From NCBI GenBank assembly GCA_026874595.1, contig CM049310.1, positions 50,779,058 through 50,843,057 of the forward strand: a stretch of DNA of 64,000 bases, read 5' to 3'. The notes under the pieces are model-generated. The model was not told where the DNA came from. It did no database searches and saw only the letters and a program-made list of their open reading frames with translations. Positions 62,422 through 64,000 of the stretch are shown here, one piece after another. Numbering within the stretch: the first letter of the stretch is position 1; the number at the start of each line of letters is the position of its first letter. The position numbers and the translations under genes are program-made. This DNA comes from Sipunculus nudus (Eukaryota; Annelida; Sipuncula; Golfingiida; Sipunculidae).

Positions 62422-63375
62422 TTTAATGTTACAATAACAGGGTTCTACACTCTGTCTTATCAATGGTGAACATCTTTATCCTATGAAGTATTTCATATGG
62501 AGAATATGTATGTTTTGTGGTTCATGGTTTTAACGTTATTACAATGCCCACTGTCTCCTCAAATTAGCATGGCGTGACCAAGACACTACAAGGTGGACAC
62601 TATATACATTACCGGTTTGCACAGCTAAAGCAGACAAAGTCGAAATTCTAAAAGAATATTATACAGTGAAACAGACTAGCCCTATAAGGCAGAGAAAGAA
62701 TGGTACATGTTGAAAAAGGAACTTTCTTCGGATTACCATTAGGCCGTAATCATATATTTTTAATTACGGCAATAATCATTTATCACAAATTATATCTTAT
62801 CTAATTAATATCAGAACTATTCTAGAGATGTTTCTGGAGATGGTTTCATTATTGATTCAATTTTAATTACTCTTGCCAATGTTTAAGTGAATTATAGGAA
62901 GAGACAGCATTTTATTATTTTCGTTATAAAAAAAAACTTTAATGATATTAAAGTACTGAAGCAGAATAATGCTGAGCTAAACGAACACCAGCTTGGGGAA
63001 TAAAATCATGCTACTGTTGATTAAAGTATTCCCACTGCACTTTTTTAAATAAATGCAGCACCGCCTCAGGGAACTCGGCTTGGGTCAATACCATTTAGTA
63101 TATGGTGAATAATAAATACGATAATCCAAATCTTAGTCCCTGCGGTAATAAATAAAACTGACGTCTTACACCACTAGCGGTAGGTGTTAAATGTCATTTC
63201 TTTCCAAGATTAGTTAAGTGATTGACGACCCGCTTTCTGGAATTAGGTGAAGTAAGAAATTCCAAATTACATTTGTTACGGACTGCTCATACAGCGCAAT
63301 CTCAAACAGAACGTGCTAACTCGTGCTGAAATAAAACCAGGCGTGCTTTGTTGACTAACAGTTTCATGATAAAGA
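62422..63375. other. no gene recognised
   Basis: AT-rich DNA without repeats or frames that I can support. Confidence 0.6.
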
Positions 63376-63510
63376 TGTATAATCATTTTATATTATAAAC
63401 CAGGGCGCCAATCTTCTTCAATAAATATCTGCTAGATATAGTGTATATAGTGTATAATCATTTTATATTATAAACCAGGGCGCCAATCTTCTTCAATAAA
63501 TATCTGCTAG
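63376..63510 (+). repeat. exact 60-bp tandem duplication, 75-bp period
   Basis: The 60 bases at 63376-63435 are repeated without change at 63451-63510. The 15-base spacer ATATAGTGTATATAG is itself made of GTATATAG-like pieces. Perfect identity means a very recent event or an assembly artefact. Each copy contains CAGGGCGCCAATCTTC and an AATAAA. Confidence 0.93.
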
Positions 63511-64000
63511 CGAATAAAAACGAAATAATATAAAGGCTATTTTATCGGCCAAGCCCAGCCCTGCAGGCCTGAAATTGGACCCTTTGTTCAAACCATTGAT
63601 CCAATATGTGTGTACAGCATCAGAGCGGACCCTATGAAAGCCATATCATTATCGGTTTGTTTGTGCAGGAAGAAGCTAAAGGTAAAGGATACAGCACTTA
63701 AAAATACTTTCTCTTCCACTGAACTGGGATAACATCAAGTATACGATTCTAAGGCCGGGTCCCTATGCTCGGAATGCGGAAAATTGGTAGATCTCCAAAG
63801 TTCATTTGCTGGAAAATATTGTACTATATCAGTATTCGATTTTTCTAATGAAACAACAGTTCCCTAATTACGTTTTTACCTCTATCTCTGCCAATATTTC
63901 AGGCTTGGCAGAGACGATTTTTTTCAGGAAAAGCTGAATATAATATAGTCACAAAAAACTATCTGTAATCTGTTGTTCTGGGCGTAAGGAATGCAAACAA
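63511..64000. other. no gene recognised
   Basis: Unique sequence to the window end; no ORF, repeat or RNA gene seen. Confidence 0.6.

Overview
The window reads as animal nuclear DNA that is almost entirely non-coding. It is AT-rich and contains fourteen (AT)n or mixed arrays longer than about 30 bp, short transposon-like elements, minisatellites and diverged repeat arrays. No reading frame exceeds about 135 codons, no protein family can be recognised, and there is no operon-like packing. The array at 46.4-48.06 kb ends in stacked GGACAGAC-type units and a short TAGCTCAG/CTGAGCTA hairpin. That style of repeat is familiar to me from marine mollusc genomes, so I infer a lophotrochozoan, most likely a mollusc. 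This is an impression, not a search result. The window is probably intergenic or lies inside large introns.

Layout. 1-10.3 kb is essentially featureless apart from a G-tract, a small tandem duplication and an ATT microsatellite. At 10.83-11.00 kb a CRE-like site, two ETS sites, a GC box and a YY1-like core lie within 170 bp, the best promoter candidate here. At 13.0-16.0 kb there are long AT arrays, a G-rich stretch and a clear 183-bp pogo/Tigger-like MITE with TA target duplications. At 16.4-17.7 kb there are two candidate coding segments of unknown identity. One is on the minus strand and can be extended to a plausible splice acceptor and poly(A) signal. At 22.3-23.3 kb there is a more GC-balanced block with many perfect transcription-factor motifs and no notable ORF.

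At 23.9 kb and 42.2 kb lie inverted copies of one dispersed repeat, each close to an AT array. 24.77-28.37 kb is an old tandem segmental duplication of about 2 kb whose copies have lost different internal pieces. 28.6-41.8 kb is mostly unannotated sequence with homeodomain, ETS/USF, DR1, CRE and NRF1 motifs. 41.9-50.2 kb is the repeat-rich core: a tRNA-like element, a 24-bp minisatellite of about 39 copies whose unit length keeps frames open, two adjacent arrays of about 280 and 300-340 bp units (the first bracketed by a 13-bp inverted repeat and ending in a hairpin), a long inverted repeat, and a 46-64-bp minisatellite. 50-64 kb returns to quiet DNA with AT arrays, a dimeric tRNA-like SINE at 60.5-60.9 kb, a TEAD/homeodomain motif cluster near 61.9 kb and a recent exact 60-bp duplication at 63.4 kb.

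No genes can be shown to work together. The coding entries are low-confidence candidates. Many open frames here begin at GTG or TTG, or run through (AT)n and appear as Ile-Tyr repeats. These were not accepted as animal genes.
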